Shown here: piece by piece, positions 30,215 to 40,049 of the stretch
How positions within the stretch are numbered: position 1 is the stretch's first letter
Layout: every line of letters starts with the position of its first letter
From: an uncultured Pseudomonadota bacterium
GTDB taxonomy: Bacteria > Bdellovibrionota_B > Oligoflexia > Oligoflexales > CAIYRB01
NCBI GenBank assembly: GCA_903915625.1
Contig: CAIWTN010000017.1
Span: forward strand, 1-64,000
DNA: 64,000 bases
Direction: 5' to 3'
Notes under the pieces: model-generated
What the model was told of the DNA's origin: nothing
Seen by the model: the letters and a program-made list of their open reading frames with translations, nothing else
Databases searched by the model: none
Program-made: the position numbers and the translations under genes

Positions 30215-31447
30215 ATGACGGCTACTTTTGAGAAATTTCGGCATCATCTGGCTTATTTGGGTGATCCTAGGTTTACCGCAACTACCAGCGCTCTGTCTTT
30301 AGGGTTCAGCAATGCCGTCGCCCCTTTGTGCGAGAGTGGCATCGTCGCACCCGGCCTTATGCAAGCGATCGAAATTGATCTTCTATATTGCGTCACACGC
30401 CATCGCCTTTGGTTAGCGACACCGCTATTTGCCGTAATTTTGACCGATCATGTCGCCACAACGTTCCAAATACCTCAAGAACTAGCTAGAAGCTTGACGA
30501 GCGGTATTATTGCAGTCGGCCGTCAAACCTTAGCGACCAATGCAGCTAGCAGCGATGAATTTTTGACATGTATTTGTATAGCTACGGCAACTGCCGAAGA
30601 CGAGGAGTCGCTACTACTAGACTTGGGATTTGGCCGAAGTCTGCTGCTTCGCATTAAAGAAGCTCTGGGGCTGATGACCCAACAGACTGACCACGGCACG
30701 CGCTATCTCCCTGAATTGGATGCACAAATTGCGCGAATTGTGACCACGATCGCTGACGAGCTGCAGGACTCCCCCTGGGCGCTACAACGCCGAAGGTTGC
30801 ATTATCTTTTACTCGACTCAGAGGGACCTTGGTGCGATGCATTCATCCGACACGGTACCGAGTGGGTATTTGAATTATTGTTAAAACTCTCGCAGCAGCG
30901 CGTCATGCACATTAGGGAACTGACGAAGGAGCTAGCAAATCTTTTACCCCATGCGCCTGAATTTCACGGCGAACGCACAACAACATTACTTTGTAGACTC
31001 CTCGCAGCCCGAGGGCTCATGGCCCCAGAGGGGCAACGAACTTGGCGCAATCTAACCCTAGCTAGCGAATTGACCGCAGCCGCCTTCGCCGCTAATTGGA
31101 CCAGTGACGCGTCGGATTTACGCTCTGAAATTCCAAAACTTGATGCCTATTTTCAGGCCAGTCTAATTCAACAGCGCATTGAGGACACCGATCTACTCGC
31201 AGCCGCAATCAGTGAGATCAGACCCCTGACTCCGCTCGGACTGAAAACGGCATGTCGACGCCTGAGTGCGTTAAAGGGACAAGATGCCACCAGACTATTG
31301 CTGCAAAAGACACTCCCATCAGAGTCCTCTTTTTGCCTCAAGGAGGCCATTGTAGAAATCCTAGATGAGCTTGATTTGGCAGTTGGACAGAATAGAAACA
31401 AAGTGGCAAAATTGCGGCATGAACAATACGTTGACAGCAATAATTGA
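30215..31447 (+). CDS. Hypothetical protein, alpha-helical
   Basis: Long ORF with good coding character, SD-like aaaggatcag upstream. Overlaps the downstream gene. Confidence 0.65.
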   Translation: MTATFEKFRHHLAYLGDPRFTATTSALSLGFSNAVAPLCESGIVAPGLMQAIEIDLLYCVTRHRLWLATPLFAVILTDHVATTFQIPQELARSLTSGIIAVGRQTLATNAASSDEFLTCICIATATAEDEESLLLDLGFGRSLLLRIKEALGLMTQQTDHGTRYLPELDAQIARIVTTIADELQDSPWALQRRRLHYLLLDSEGPWCDAFIRHGTEWVFELLLKLSQQRVMHIRELTKELANLLPHAPEFHGERTTTLLCRLLAARGLMAPEGQRTWRNLTLASELTAAAFAANWTSDASDLRSEIPKLDAYFQASLIQQRIEDTDLLAAAISEIRPLTPLGLKTACRRLSALKGQDATRLLLQKTLPSESSFCLKEAIVEILDELDLAVGQNRNKVAKLRHEQYVDSNN

Positions 31448-32990
31448 TCAATTGACGCGATTAGGACTTGCACCGGATGAATTGCTGGCTCAGGAGCAAT
31501 TGCTCAGCCGCGCTATCAGCGAGCAACGGAAGGCGTCGTTCAAAATCATAGACACTTGCCGCTTTGACAATGGCAGCATGTTAGCTCTGCCCCCAGCTGC
31601 TGATCTTAAAAGCGACTGGGCAGAGGGCTACATTGCTTTTGTACTTGCTGCAGGTGCCGCAAGCCGTTACTCACAGCCCCTACATCATCTTAGCTGTGCA
31701 TTAGAGGACAAAAACCATCCCGACATCGTCTCGAGCTTAGAATCGCTCGCTCACGAGGGAGCCCTTACTTGGCCACTGCCGCAGCAGTTGGCCACATTGG
31801 TATCGGCGCCAGCTAAGGCCAACGAACTAAGCGCAAAAGACTGCGAGCGTTTATCCGAAGAGATCCACCTACCCAAAGCACTCATGCCATGCGTGCGCGA
31901 GGGGACGTCATTTCTAGAGTTAAAACGTCTAGAGCATCTAAAGCTCAGAGGACTCACGGGTGAGCTTTTTGTGACGCCGCCAGGCAAGACCGCCGCATTC
32001 TCCAGCGCTCTAGCCGCAGCCAACACTCAGCAGCTTAAGCCATCTACCTTAGAGTCACACTTTTTGGAGCAGGGCCCTGCGCTGTCGACGATCCGCTTTC
32101 ACCGCGATGGTCGCCCAGTGCTGGAACCTAATGGTGAGCCGTCCATGGTCCCAGCGGGACATGGTGCCATAGCCAAATTATTCCCTACGGCACGGCAATT
32201 ATTTCCTAAGAGCGACGCACTTTTCATTCGCAACATCGATAATATTATGGGCACTGGGACCGCAGCGATAGCGGCAACCAGGGCCTTTTTGTCGATGCAT
32301 CGCCAGCTTCTGACAGGCGTTCGCGCGATCAGGGCAGCCCTCGCAAAGCAGCAAATCGAAGTGGCTGCAGCGAGCGCTGAAAATATCTTGAGGCAATTTT
32401 TGCCGACGTCGGCTCCGGCGTCTGCGATTAAGCTTCCCAGTGGCCCGGTTGCCGCGTTATGGCGCCTTCAGGCATCGCTGTTCCATACTCCACTAAATAA
32501 GCCTCTAACTGACGCCTATTTACGCGAGTTATTTGCTCGCCCAGTAAACTTAATGGGACAAGTGCCAAACATTCATAACGACGTCGGTGGCACGCCATGC
32601 TTTATTGACGCCCCAAATGGCGGTGCACCGGTAAAGATAAGCTTAGAATTGCCCCATGTAAGTGGAGTAGACCGCAAACAATTCCTAGAAAATCCCTTAA
32701 TTGCGACCCATTTCAACCCTGGATTCTGTGCCGTCGAAATCCCGCAAGATGCTGACTATTATTCAAAGCAAAACCGGGACTTCTGGTTAATGGCAGAGAA
32801 GGTTTATCGGGGTGAGCAAGTCGTTTATTATGAGACCGTCTTGTACGAACTACTAGGTAATAGCTCGTTTGCCAACACGGTCTTTGTCGAAGTCCCACGA
32901 CTCGTATTCAATCCGCATAAAGCCTTACGTGACGCGATGAACCAAAGTTTAACTGGCTGGCTTGATGCACCGAGCACAAGCCACTCCTAG
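31419..32990 (+). CDS. DUF4301-like protein (nucleotidyltransferase-like)
   Basis: GHGAIAKLF, DALFIRNIDNIMG, GGTPCFIDAPNGGAPVKISLELPHV, THFNPGFCAVEI, SFANTVFVEVPRLVFNP. Start at ATG 31419. Confidence 0.65.
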   Translation: MNNTLTAIIDQLTRLGLAPDELLAQEQLLSRAISEQRKASFKIIDTCRFDNGSMLALPPAADLKSDWAEGYIAFVLAAGAASRYSQPLHHLSCALEDKNHPDIVSSLESLAHEGALTWPLPQQLATLVSAPAKANELSAKDCERLSEEIHLPKALMPCVREGTSFLELKRLEHLKLRGLTGELFVTPPGKTAAFSSALAAANTQQLKPSTLESHFLEQGPALSTIRFHRDGRPVLEPNGEPSMVPAGHGAIAKLFPTARQLFPKSDALFIRNIDNIMGTGTAAIAATRAFLSMHRQLLTGVRAIRAALAKQQIEVAAASAENILRQFLPTSAPASAIKLPSGPVAALWRLQASLFHTPLNKPLTDAYLRELFARPVNLMGQVPNIHNDVGGTPCFIDAPNGGAPVKISLELPHVSGVDRKQFLENPLIATHFNPGFCAVEIPQDADYYSKQNRDFWLMAEKVYRGEQVVYYETVLYELLGNSSFANTVFVEVPRLVFNPHKALRDAMNQSLTGWLDAPSTSHS

Positions 32991-33211
32991 GTACGTCAAG
33001 GCTTACGATCCCTGAATCCATCCTAGGCAGATCCCTAAGGCAGGATCACTGGGCGGCATCTTTCGCACGCCGTCAATGACGCGCCCTGCAAAGATTTCCC
33101 GTTGTTTATCTGCGGATGAGAGCGCTAAACTTATTAAGTCCGGTTCTCATCTTCGCCTTCTCCCCCCCCAACAATCAACACCACACATCACAAATCTTCA
33201 TCGGAGGACAC

Positions 33212-33478
33212 ATGCCTGTGCAGGTAAGCAAGGACGCGTTTGCCAAAGCTTTAACTGAGCTCGGCCACGATCCCGAGCAGTACCGAGGACAACGCTTGGC
33301 TCTAGCTGGCATGTGCGAATTATACGGGCTCGAGGTCGATGCCGTCTTAGACGCAATCGAACATCGGCTCGTCGCCGCGCACTACGATTATTTCAACGAT
33401 ACAATTTGGGTTGATGCCTTGGACGCGGCACATTTTTATTTTTGCATCCGGCACGAATCCCATTTGTACGCAGAATGA
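33212..33478 (+). CDS. Small hypothetical protein (88 aa)
   Basis: Clear SD (ggagga) before ATG 33212: MPVQVSKDAFAKALTELGHDPEQY... Confidence 0.6.
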   Translation: MPVQVSKDAFAKALTELGHDPEQYRGQRLALAGMCELYGLEVDAVLDAIEHRLVAAHYDYFNDTIWVDALDAAHFYFCIRHESHLYAE

Positions 33479-33485
33479 AGTTTTT

Positions 33486-34253
33486 TCAGGATTTCGCATA
33501 AAAGAAAAGTTCTTGATTACCAGCGCGGCCAGCCAATCTGCAGTCAATGGTCACTCCACCAGTGAGACCAACTGCGGTAAAAGCAGCCGCTACTTGCTCC
33601 GCCGCTGCGGCGCGCAGGTCGGGATCTAGTACTACGCCGCCATCTGGAATTAGCTCACGCGCTAGTTCAAATTGCGGCTTCACCAACAGCAAGAAATGAA
33701 CATTTGGCCCCGGCGCTGCATTTTTTAGCGCCGGGGCCAAACGCGCTAAAGAATTGAAGCTGACATCGGCCACGACAAATTGCACTGGCGGGTGTGCCGC
33801 TGGAGAAAAATCGCGAATATTGGTCTGCTCAAGGACAGTAACGCGCGGATCCGTCCTTAACTCCCAGGCAAGCTGATTACTACCTACATCCAGTGCAATG
33901 ACCTGCTTTGCTCCATGCGCCAAGCAACAATGGGTGAAGCCACCTGTGGACGCTCCCACATCGAGCACCACTAAGTCGTTAAGGCAATCAGATAAGTTCA
34001 AATCCAGTAACGCAGCAGCTAGCTTGTCGCCGCCACGGCTGACGAATTTTGATGCTTCTTTTACTCGTAGCGTGTCGTCGGCATTGACCTTACTGCCAGA
34101 TTTGTCGATGCGCTGCTCGTTCACCAAAACTTTGCCAGCCATGATGAGAGCTTTAGCCGAGGTTAAGGTATCTGCCAGACCGCGCTCAACGAGCATCAGA
34201 TCCAGGCGTTTTTTCTTTGCGGGGCGCTCGGTCAAGGCTTTAACTCCACCCAA
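33486..34253 (-). CDS. tlyA: TlyA-family rRNA 2'-O-methyltransferase (S4 + FtsJ-like)
   Basis: KKRLDLMLVERGLADTLTSAKALIMAGKVLVN, YVSRGG-like KFVSRGGDKL, LDVGASTGGFTHCCLAHGA, ADVSFNSL, LLLVKPQFE. Confidence 0.93.
   Translation of the reverse strand: MGGVKALTERPAKKKRLDLMLVERGLADTLTSAKALIMAGKVLVNEQRIDKSGSKVNADDTLRVKEASKFVSRGGDKLAAALLDLNLSDCLNDLVVLDVGASTGGFTHCCLAHGAKQVIALDVGSNQLAWELRTDPRVTVLEQTNIRDFSPAAHPPVQFVVADVSFNSLARLAPALKNAAPGPNVHFLLLVKPQFELARELIPDGGVVLDPDLRAAAAEQVAAAFTAVGLTGGVTIDCRLAGRAGNQELFFYAKS
33703..33741. repeat. Perfect 15-bp inverted repeat inside tlyA
   Basis: tttggccccggcgct - gcatttttt - agcgccggggccaaa. Confidence 0.95.
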
Positions 34254-34374
34254 AATATTTTTTTTATTCTAATAATAACAGATATTTAAAAGAATTATCA
34301 GAGACCCCTCTAAACCCCTGCCACCAACTGCCGAAGTAAAAGTGAGTGTGGAATTCGGCAGGAGGAAAAACACG

Positions 34375-35097
34375 ATGAGCAACTCACAAATAATCCGCAT
34401 GATACAAATCGACGACAAAACAGTCACTACCGACCTTGACCGTGCAGGCTACCGCAAAATGGGTGTCTTTGTCAGAGCGGCCGCAAATTATGAAGAAGCT
34501 CGGAAAATCATGAAGGCCGAGAAAATCGATCTCGTCGTCATCAATCTCGACTTTGCTGCCGTCGACGGAGCGCTGATAACACGTCATTTGAAAGCCCAGG
34601 AAGACTCCCAAAACGTGCCCATCGTCCTCACCAGCGTCCGGACCTCTGCGCGCGTGCGAGCTGTCGCACTTGAGGCTGGAGCAGACCTTTTCGTCGAACA
34701 GCCTTTGCCCCGTCAGTATTTCATTGAAAAGCTTAAGCAGCTTCTGGAACAGCGTACCCGGACCAATGAGCGCGTCGAAGGCCCAGGTGAAGCTCACTTT
34801 CAGGTAGAAGGTAGCGACATCAGCTGTCCCATCGGGGACCTCTCCCAAACCGGCATGCTGCTATCTACAGATCAGGAGATTCCGGATGGTACCGAAATCA
34901 AGGTCGAATTCGAGCTCCCGGGCAGCAAAAAACCGCTTCGGATCAAGGGTACAGTCGTCAGAACGCTACGTTCGCTGAATCAAACAAACGGTGTCGGTAT
35001 CCGCTTTTTAGAATTTCTTGGCGACTCCGAGCGGCGCCTCGAGCGCTACATCGCGAAAACCTCCCAGGGCGACAATAAAATGCAGTATTATCTGTGA
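34375..35097 (+). CDS. Degenerate receiver domain fused to PilZ (c-di-GMP effector)
   Basis: SD ggagg before ATG 34375. REC-like IDD...LVVINLDFAAVDG; PilZ RTNER (RxxxR) and DLSQTG (DxSxxG). Confidence 0.85.
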   Translation: MSNSQIIRMIQIDDKTVTTDLDRAGYRKMGVFVRAAANYEEARKIMKAEKIDLVVINLDFAAVDGALITRHLKAQEDSQNVPIVLTSVRTSARVRAVALEAGADLFVEQPLPRQYFIEKLKQLLEQRTRTNERVEGPGEAHFQVEGSDISCPIGDLSQTGMLLSTDQEIPDGTEIKVEFELPGSKKPLRIKGTVVRTLRSLNQTNGVGIRFLEFLGDSERRLERYIAKTSQGDNKMQYYL

Positions 35098-35190
35098 TAG
35101 TAACCAGCTGAAAATAAAGCTTTAAAAAGAAAAACTAAAGCCACCCACTGAGCACTCCGACGGCGTATATAAGCCAAAAAAGGAGCCTTG

Positions 35191-37542
35191 ATGAGGTGGT
35201 TTTTCACATCGTTAATTTGGATGTCATCCGTGACAGCCTGCCTGGATATTTCAGGCGGGACTGGCGGAAGCGACCCTAACGAAACGAACAAACCGAGTCT
35301 GGCGACAATCAGACAGGATGTCGGCGGGATCGTCACGGCTGAAATTACCGCGTCCACTGACAGGCCTCAGCAAGTCAATGCAAGTCCTAGCAGCGCTATT
35401 AGCGGAGCCGCTGTGCTATTTCCCAGCGGCTCACTCCCTGCCTCTACTTCTGTGACTATACAGCAGGGGGAATCGGTCATCCTGCCCACGCTGCCATCAA
35501 CTTTGGGCTTGGCAGCTGGCAATCAACTTTCCGAAGCCACTCGAGCGGTGGTCGTAACGGCAGCCACATCTATGGATGCGACGTCACCTTTTGCAATAGC
35601 GCTGCCTATCACAACAGACTCAACTAGCCTTACTGATGGGAACGACCTGAGTAAACTTGTAATTATTTACATTGCGCTGGATGCATCGAGTAACCAGTCC
35701 CGGATCGGAGTGATTCCGAACACAGAGCTCGTGATTGTCGACGGACGAATCCAATTTAAGACTAAGCATTTTGGTTTATATCAGGGGGCCTTTACCGCTA
35801 ATCCTCTTACGGAGCGCATTGACCGTCCCACCAAGAAATCCATTTTAACTTCCAAAATTGCCGCCACGCTGCCTGGAGTGAGCTGGCAGCCGGTTAGCGC
35901 TTCCTATCTCAATGGCCAACTTCAAGTTAGCACCACAGTAAACGGAGTGGTTTCACTGCAAGAGTGCTTAGTAATACTTGTGGAGGACAAGAGTTCTTGG
36001 CCGATTTTTACCGCTGTATTAGGGGCAGCTACGACAGGGTCGGTGCCGATGACGGTCCCAAAGCCAGGCAGCTATCTAGCGCAATTGATTTGCACGGAAG
36101 AAAACGGCCGCGTAGTAACTTCGCCTTGGTCCAAGCCCGTGATCTTCAGTAACGCCAGTTCCCCCCCACCCCCTCTTCCATCACCCATCGTAAAAACTGA
36201 CAAAGTTAATAAGGACAGCGATGCATCTTCGACTCCTCTAAGCTGGCAGCAACCAATTAATTTGTTTTCGAACATAGACCGTGCTCCAAACACCCCATTT
36301 ATGACGACATCAAATCCCAATGGCGCCACTTTAGTCATTTTCACGGGAGCGGGTGGCGCGAGTTCTTCAGGTACGTTTGCCGGCATGATGAGTGATTCAG
36401 AAAGCAGAAAAGCAACCATGCCCATGCGCATCGGTGAGCCTCAAGCAATGGAATCAATGGCCGCAGCAATAGATAATTCAGGGAACGCGCTCGTGTTATG
36501 GCCACAGCTTGCCGAAGACGGCAACAGCCACCTGAGCGGGAGTTTTTTCAACGCCATGGCGCAAGATCAAGATGCATGGACGTTCCTGGATCCGGTCATT
36601 AATTCATCAAACGAAACGATGCGCCTGCCGGGCACTGTGGTTTCACACGCTTCGGTTGCCACAGATCCCACCGGACATTTCAGGGCCATTTGGGTTGAAC
36701 AATCAGCTGACGAAGATGCCAGGTTATACAATCGGATTTTCGACCACGCATCCAAGACTTGGGTAGGAGATGCCCAAATGCTTCATTCTGAAGCATTGGA
36801 CTTATCGACGCCGCCTTTAATTCGTATCGACAGTCTCGGTAATACTGCCGTTTTGTCGTCTATTAAAGGCAACGATAGCCATACTCTGCGACTTGATTAC
36901 GCGGCTGCAAGCAGTAGTTCTAATTGGAGCACATATACAATTGCGACATCATTACTGAGCACCGAAATTGACTCGCTGAATTGGGCGATGGATCCTTCGA
37001 CAGGACAAAGCTTTATCGTCTGGTGGGATAGCGTCACAGGCTTCAAAGCCCGCTCTTTCATCCGCGGCAAGTCGCAGGGGATCGCCACCCTTTCAGTCAG
37101 TGGCCCAGCCAAAGACGGACAAAGACCTTTGCAGACTATTCAAGCAGGAGTGGATCAACTCGGTAATGCAGTATTTGCCTGGCGAGCCCGAGACGGTGTG
37201 TACGCAAGTTACCTAGAAAGGGGCGCTACTGCGGCTTCCGAGGCGGCATTGATCTCGACCCTTGATCTTGACGAGCTATACTTAACCACTGACTCCAACA
37301 CCGGCAATTCTGTGATTGTTGGTGTTCAGCGCGTAAATGGAAGAGTGGACATTCATACTATTCAGCGCCAGGCTAACAAAACCAGCTGGAGTGCAATTAG
37401 CACACTGAATCTAATAATCCCTCTCAAAGACCCCACTCTAGTGTTAGCCCAAGGTGGGCTAAGCGTAACAGCCTCAGGGATATTCAACCTATTGTGGGCC
37501 TCTGACGAGAACTCGTCGATCAACCTAATTCAGCTGCGCTAG
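35191..37542 (+). CDS. Large putative lipoprotein, hypothetical
   Basis: MRWFFTSLIWMSSVTACLDIS signal/lipobox; Ser/Thr-rich, repeated beta-type segments. Confidence 0.6.
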   Translation: MRWFFTSLIWMSSVTACLDISGGTGGSDPNETNKPSLATIRQDVGGIVTAEITASTDRPQQVNASPSSAISGAAVLFPSGSLPASTSVTIQQGESVILPTLPSTLGLAAGNQLSEATRAVVVTAATSMDATSPFAIALPITTDSTSLTDGNDLSKLVIIYIALDASSNQSRIGVIPNTELVIVDGRIQFKTKHFGLYQGAFTANPLTERIDRPTKKSILTSKIAATLPGVSWQPVSASYLNGQLQVSTTVNGVVSLQECLVILVEDKSSWPIFTAVLGAATTGSVPMTVPKPGSYLAQLICTEENGRVVTSPWSKPVIFSNASSPPPPLPSPIVKTDKVNKDSDASSTPLSWQQPINLFSNIDRAPNTPFMTTSNPNGATLVIFTGAGGASSSGTFAGMMSDSESRKATMPMRIGEPQAMESMAAAIDNSGNALVLWPQLAEDGNSHLSGSFFNAMAQDQDAWTFLDPVINSSNETMRLPGTVVSHASVATDPTGHFRAIWVEQSADEDARLYNRIFDHASKTWVGDAQMLHSEALDLSTPPLIRIDSLGNTAVLSSIKGNDSHTLRLDYAAASSSSNWSTYTIATSLLSTEIDSLNWAMDPSTGQSFIVWWDSVTGFKARSFIRGKSQGIATLSVSGPAKDGQRPLQTIQAGVDQLGNAVFAWRARDGVYASYLERGATAASEAALISTLDLDELYLTTDSNTGNSVIVGVQRVNGRVDIHTIQRQANKTSWSAISTLNLIIPLKDPTLVLAQGGLSVTASGIFNLLWASDENSSINLIQLR

Positions 37543-38650
37543 GTTTTTTCGCGAACGCTACTAATTGGCCACAGGCTGCCGCAATATCCTGCCCCTTGCT
37601 ATAACGCACCATGACTCGGATTCCAGCCTGATGCAGGACATCACGAAAAGCTTGGATACGCTCTGGAGGCGGAGCCGAGAGGCGCGATGGCTCAACATTG
37701 TTAAGTGGAATCAGATTAATCTTTGCATTCAAACCAACGGTCAACGCAGCAAGAGCGGATGCATCAGCATCACTGTCATTCACTCCAGCGATCATAGTGT
37801 ACTGCATCATAACGGGCGGTCCAGACTCGCCAATACGCTCACGAAGCCGACCGATCACATCAGTCAGAGGCCAGCGTCGATTAATAGGCATGATCCGTGA
37901 GCGCTTAGATTCATCAGGACTGTGAACGCTGAGAGCCAATCGAGCTTTCGGATGGGCATCGTACAAGCGGTCGATCCCAACCAAATGGCCGGCAGTGGAC
38001 ACAGAAATATGTGCCATACCCAAGGCCAAACCATAGGGATCGGTCAAAATGCTGAGGGCATCGATCACGGCCTCTACATTGTCTAAAGGCTCGCCCATCC
38101 CCATAAACACAATATTGCTGATACGAGTACCAGGCGCCAATCGCGTGCTCTCCAACCACTCGGGATGCTCACGCAGCCAGTGCTCCGCTAACATGACCTG
38201 CCCAACAATCTCCGCAACCGAAAGCTGGCGCACCAGCCCCATGCGTCCGGTATGGCAGAAAACACAGCCCTGAGCACAACCGACCTGAGACGATAAACAG
38301 AGGGTTAACCTTGCCTTCTCCGGCATCAGTACGGCTTCAACTTCGCGCCCGTCACCAAGACCCACCAAAAATTTCATACTCTGGTCATAAGCGGATCTGT
38401 GAGCGACTTTAATCTGCGGTAGGCGAACCGCGAATTTATCTTGCATGACAGCAACTAAACGCAGCGGCAGTGTCGGCTCGGACCAAGGATTGATCGACAA
38501 ATCCTTGTAGATGCGGCGAAATAAAGTTTTCGCATGGATCTCGGGAGCTCCAAGATTTCGCACCGTGTCTGTTAGTCCCGCTCGGGTCAGACCCAACAAA
38601 TCCTGCAACAGCTCATTTTCTATTTTAATTTCGCTTAAATGCTGCGCCAT
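37520..38650 (-). CDS. rlmN: Dual-specificity RNA methyltransferase RlmN (radical SAM)
   Basis: CLSSQVGCAQGCVFCHTGRMG (CxxxCxxC type), NIVFMGMGEPLDN, VSTAG, LALSVHSPDE, IPLNNVEPS. Start at MAQHLSEIK (complement of 38648-38650). Confidence 0.95.
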   Translation of the reverse strand: MAQHLSEIKIENELLQDLLGLTRAGLTDTVRNLGAPEIHAKTLFRRIYKDLSINPWSEPTLPLRLVAVMQDKFAVRLPQIKVAHRSAYDQSMKFLVGLGDGREVEAVLMPEKARLTLCLSSQVGCAQGCVFCHTGRMGLVRQLSVAEIVGQVMLAEHWLREHPEWLESTRLAPGTRISNIVFMGMGEPLDNVEAVIDALSILTDPYGLALGMAHISVSTAGHLVGIDRLYDAHPKARLALSVHSPDESKRSRIMPINRRWPLTDVIGRLRERIGESGPPVMMQYTMIAGVNDSDADASALAALTVGLNAKINLIPLNNVEPSRLSAPPPERIQAFRDVLHQAGIRVMVRYSKGQDIAAACGQLVAFAKKPSAAELG

Positions 38651-38728
38651 AGACTCGCCAAATGATCTTTTTAAACTTATAAAGTGAAGGTGGGGTAAAG
38701 TCACGGATTCAGGCGGGGTTGATAGCAC

Positions 38729-40024
38729 ATGGCAGGGCGCTTTAGCATTGAAAATTTAGGCGAGGCAACGCATCCGTCACCTATCGAGCGAGCCGAAGGC
38801 TTCGGCTTCACCGGAGATGACGAGCGTATCGCCTACAATCCTTACTACTCGGTTGCGGATCAAATTGAACCAAAACCGCTCGAAGAGGGCTTCGAGGTAG
38901 CTGGTCCCCGCGCCAAGATATACTTCAATCCATCCCAGACTAGGACTGCGATCGTCACTTGCGGTGGCCTTTGCCCGGGCATTAACGCCGTGGTTCGCGG
39001 CCTCGTGTTGCAGCTTTGGTTTCGCTATAACTGCCGCGATATCCTTGGCATAAAGTATGGCTTTGGCGGCCTGGCGGCGACCAGCGAACCACCCGTTAGA
39101 CTAGATCCTGACGTGGTAGCCGACATCCATATGCAGGGCGGCACTATGCTGGGCACCAGCCGCGGCTCTCCAACAGCCACCGAAATAGTGGATCGCTTAG
39201 TCCATCACGGTATCGATGTACTCTTCACGATTGGCGGTGACGGGACCATGCGCGGCGCAACTGCCATCTGGAATGAAATTAAGCGCCGAGGCCTCCGGAT
39301 CGCGGTGGTCGGCCTGCCGAAGACCATCGACAACGACATCCCTTTCGTACGCCGCGCGTTCGGGTTTGAGACCGCTGTGTCAGTAGCTACTCAGTCGGTA
39401 CACTCGGCGCATGTTGAGGCGACGGGAGCCCCACACGGCATCGGCTTAGTAAAGCTAATGGGTCGCAACGCCGGCTATATCGCTGCGACCACATGCCTGG
39501 CTGCTGGCCAGGCCAATATTTGTTTGATTCCAGAGGTGCCTTTTAGCCTGAACGGACCAACTGGGCTGCTCCAGCTCATTGAAGATAGAGTCACGTTAAG
39601 GCGTCACTGCGTCATTGTCGTGGCTGAGGGCGCCGGTCAACAATTCTTCGCAGGGAAGCAGCAGGAAAAAGACGCCTCCGGCAACGTCAAACTTGGTAAC
39701 ATTGGCACATTTTTGCAGGAGCAAATTTCCGCGCACTTTCGCACACGCAATCTCGACTTCACCTTAAAATATATCGATCCCAGCTACTTAATCCGCTCCG
39801 CTCCAGCTAATCCAACGGACCAGCTCCATTGTGCCAGGCTGGCACAAAGCGCTGTACATGCAGCGATGGCGGGAAAGTCAGGGCTACTGATAGGCTACTG
39901 GCACGGCCTGATGACGCATGTACCGATGGCCGCCCTGGCAGGCCTCAAGCAGTCTATCAACCCCCAAGGTGAGACGTGGTTCAACGTCCTGGAGACGACG
40001 GGCCAGCCTGCACGGATTGGCTAG
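38729..40024 (+). CDS. pfkA: 6-phosphofructokinase, ATP-dependent (plant/PPi-like clade)
   Basis: GGLCPGINAVVRG, LGTSRG, FTIGGDGTMRGA, GLPKTIDNDI, KLMGRNAGYIA. GGDGT suggests ATP use. Confidence 0.92.
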   Translation: MAGRFSIENLGEATHPSPIERAEGFGFTGDDERIAYNPYYSVADQIEPKPLEEGFEVAGPRAKIYFNPSQTRTAIVTCGGLCPGINAVVRGLVLQLWFRYNCRDILGIKYGFGGLAATSEPPVRLDPDVVADIHMQGGTMLGTSRGSPTATEIVDRLVHHGIDVLFTIGGDGTMRGATAIWNEIKRRGLRIAVVGLPKTIDNDIPFVRRAFGFETAVSVATQSVHSAHVEATGAPHGIGLVKLMGRNAGYIAATTCLAAGQANICLIPEVPFSLNGPTGLLQLIEDRVTLRRHCVIVVAEGAGQQFFAGKQQEKDASGNVKLGNIGTFLQEQISAHFRTRNLDFTLKYIDPSYLIRSAPANPTDQLHCARLAQSAVHAAMAGKSGLLIGYWHGLMTHVPMAALAGLKQSINPQGETWFNVLETTGQPARIG

Positions 40025-40049
40025 CGCCCGAACAGGTGCGATAAGCCGC

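Noticed and set aside
34384-34848. 154-aa minus-strand ORF
   Set aside because: Antisense to the REC-PilZ gene, no recognisable domain.
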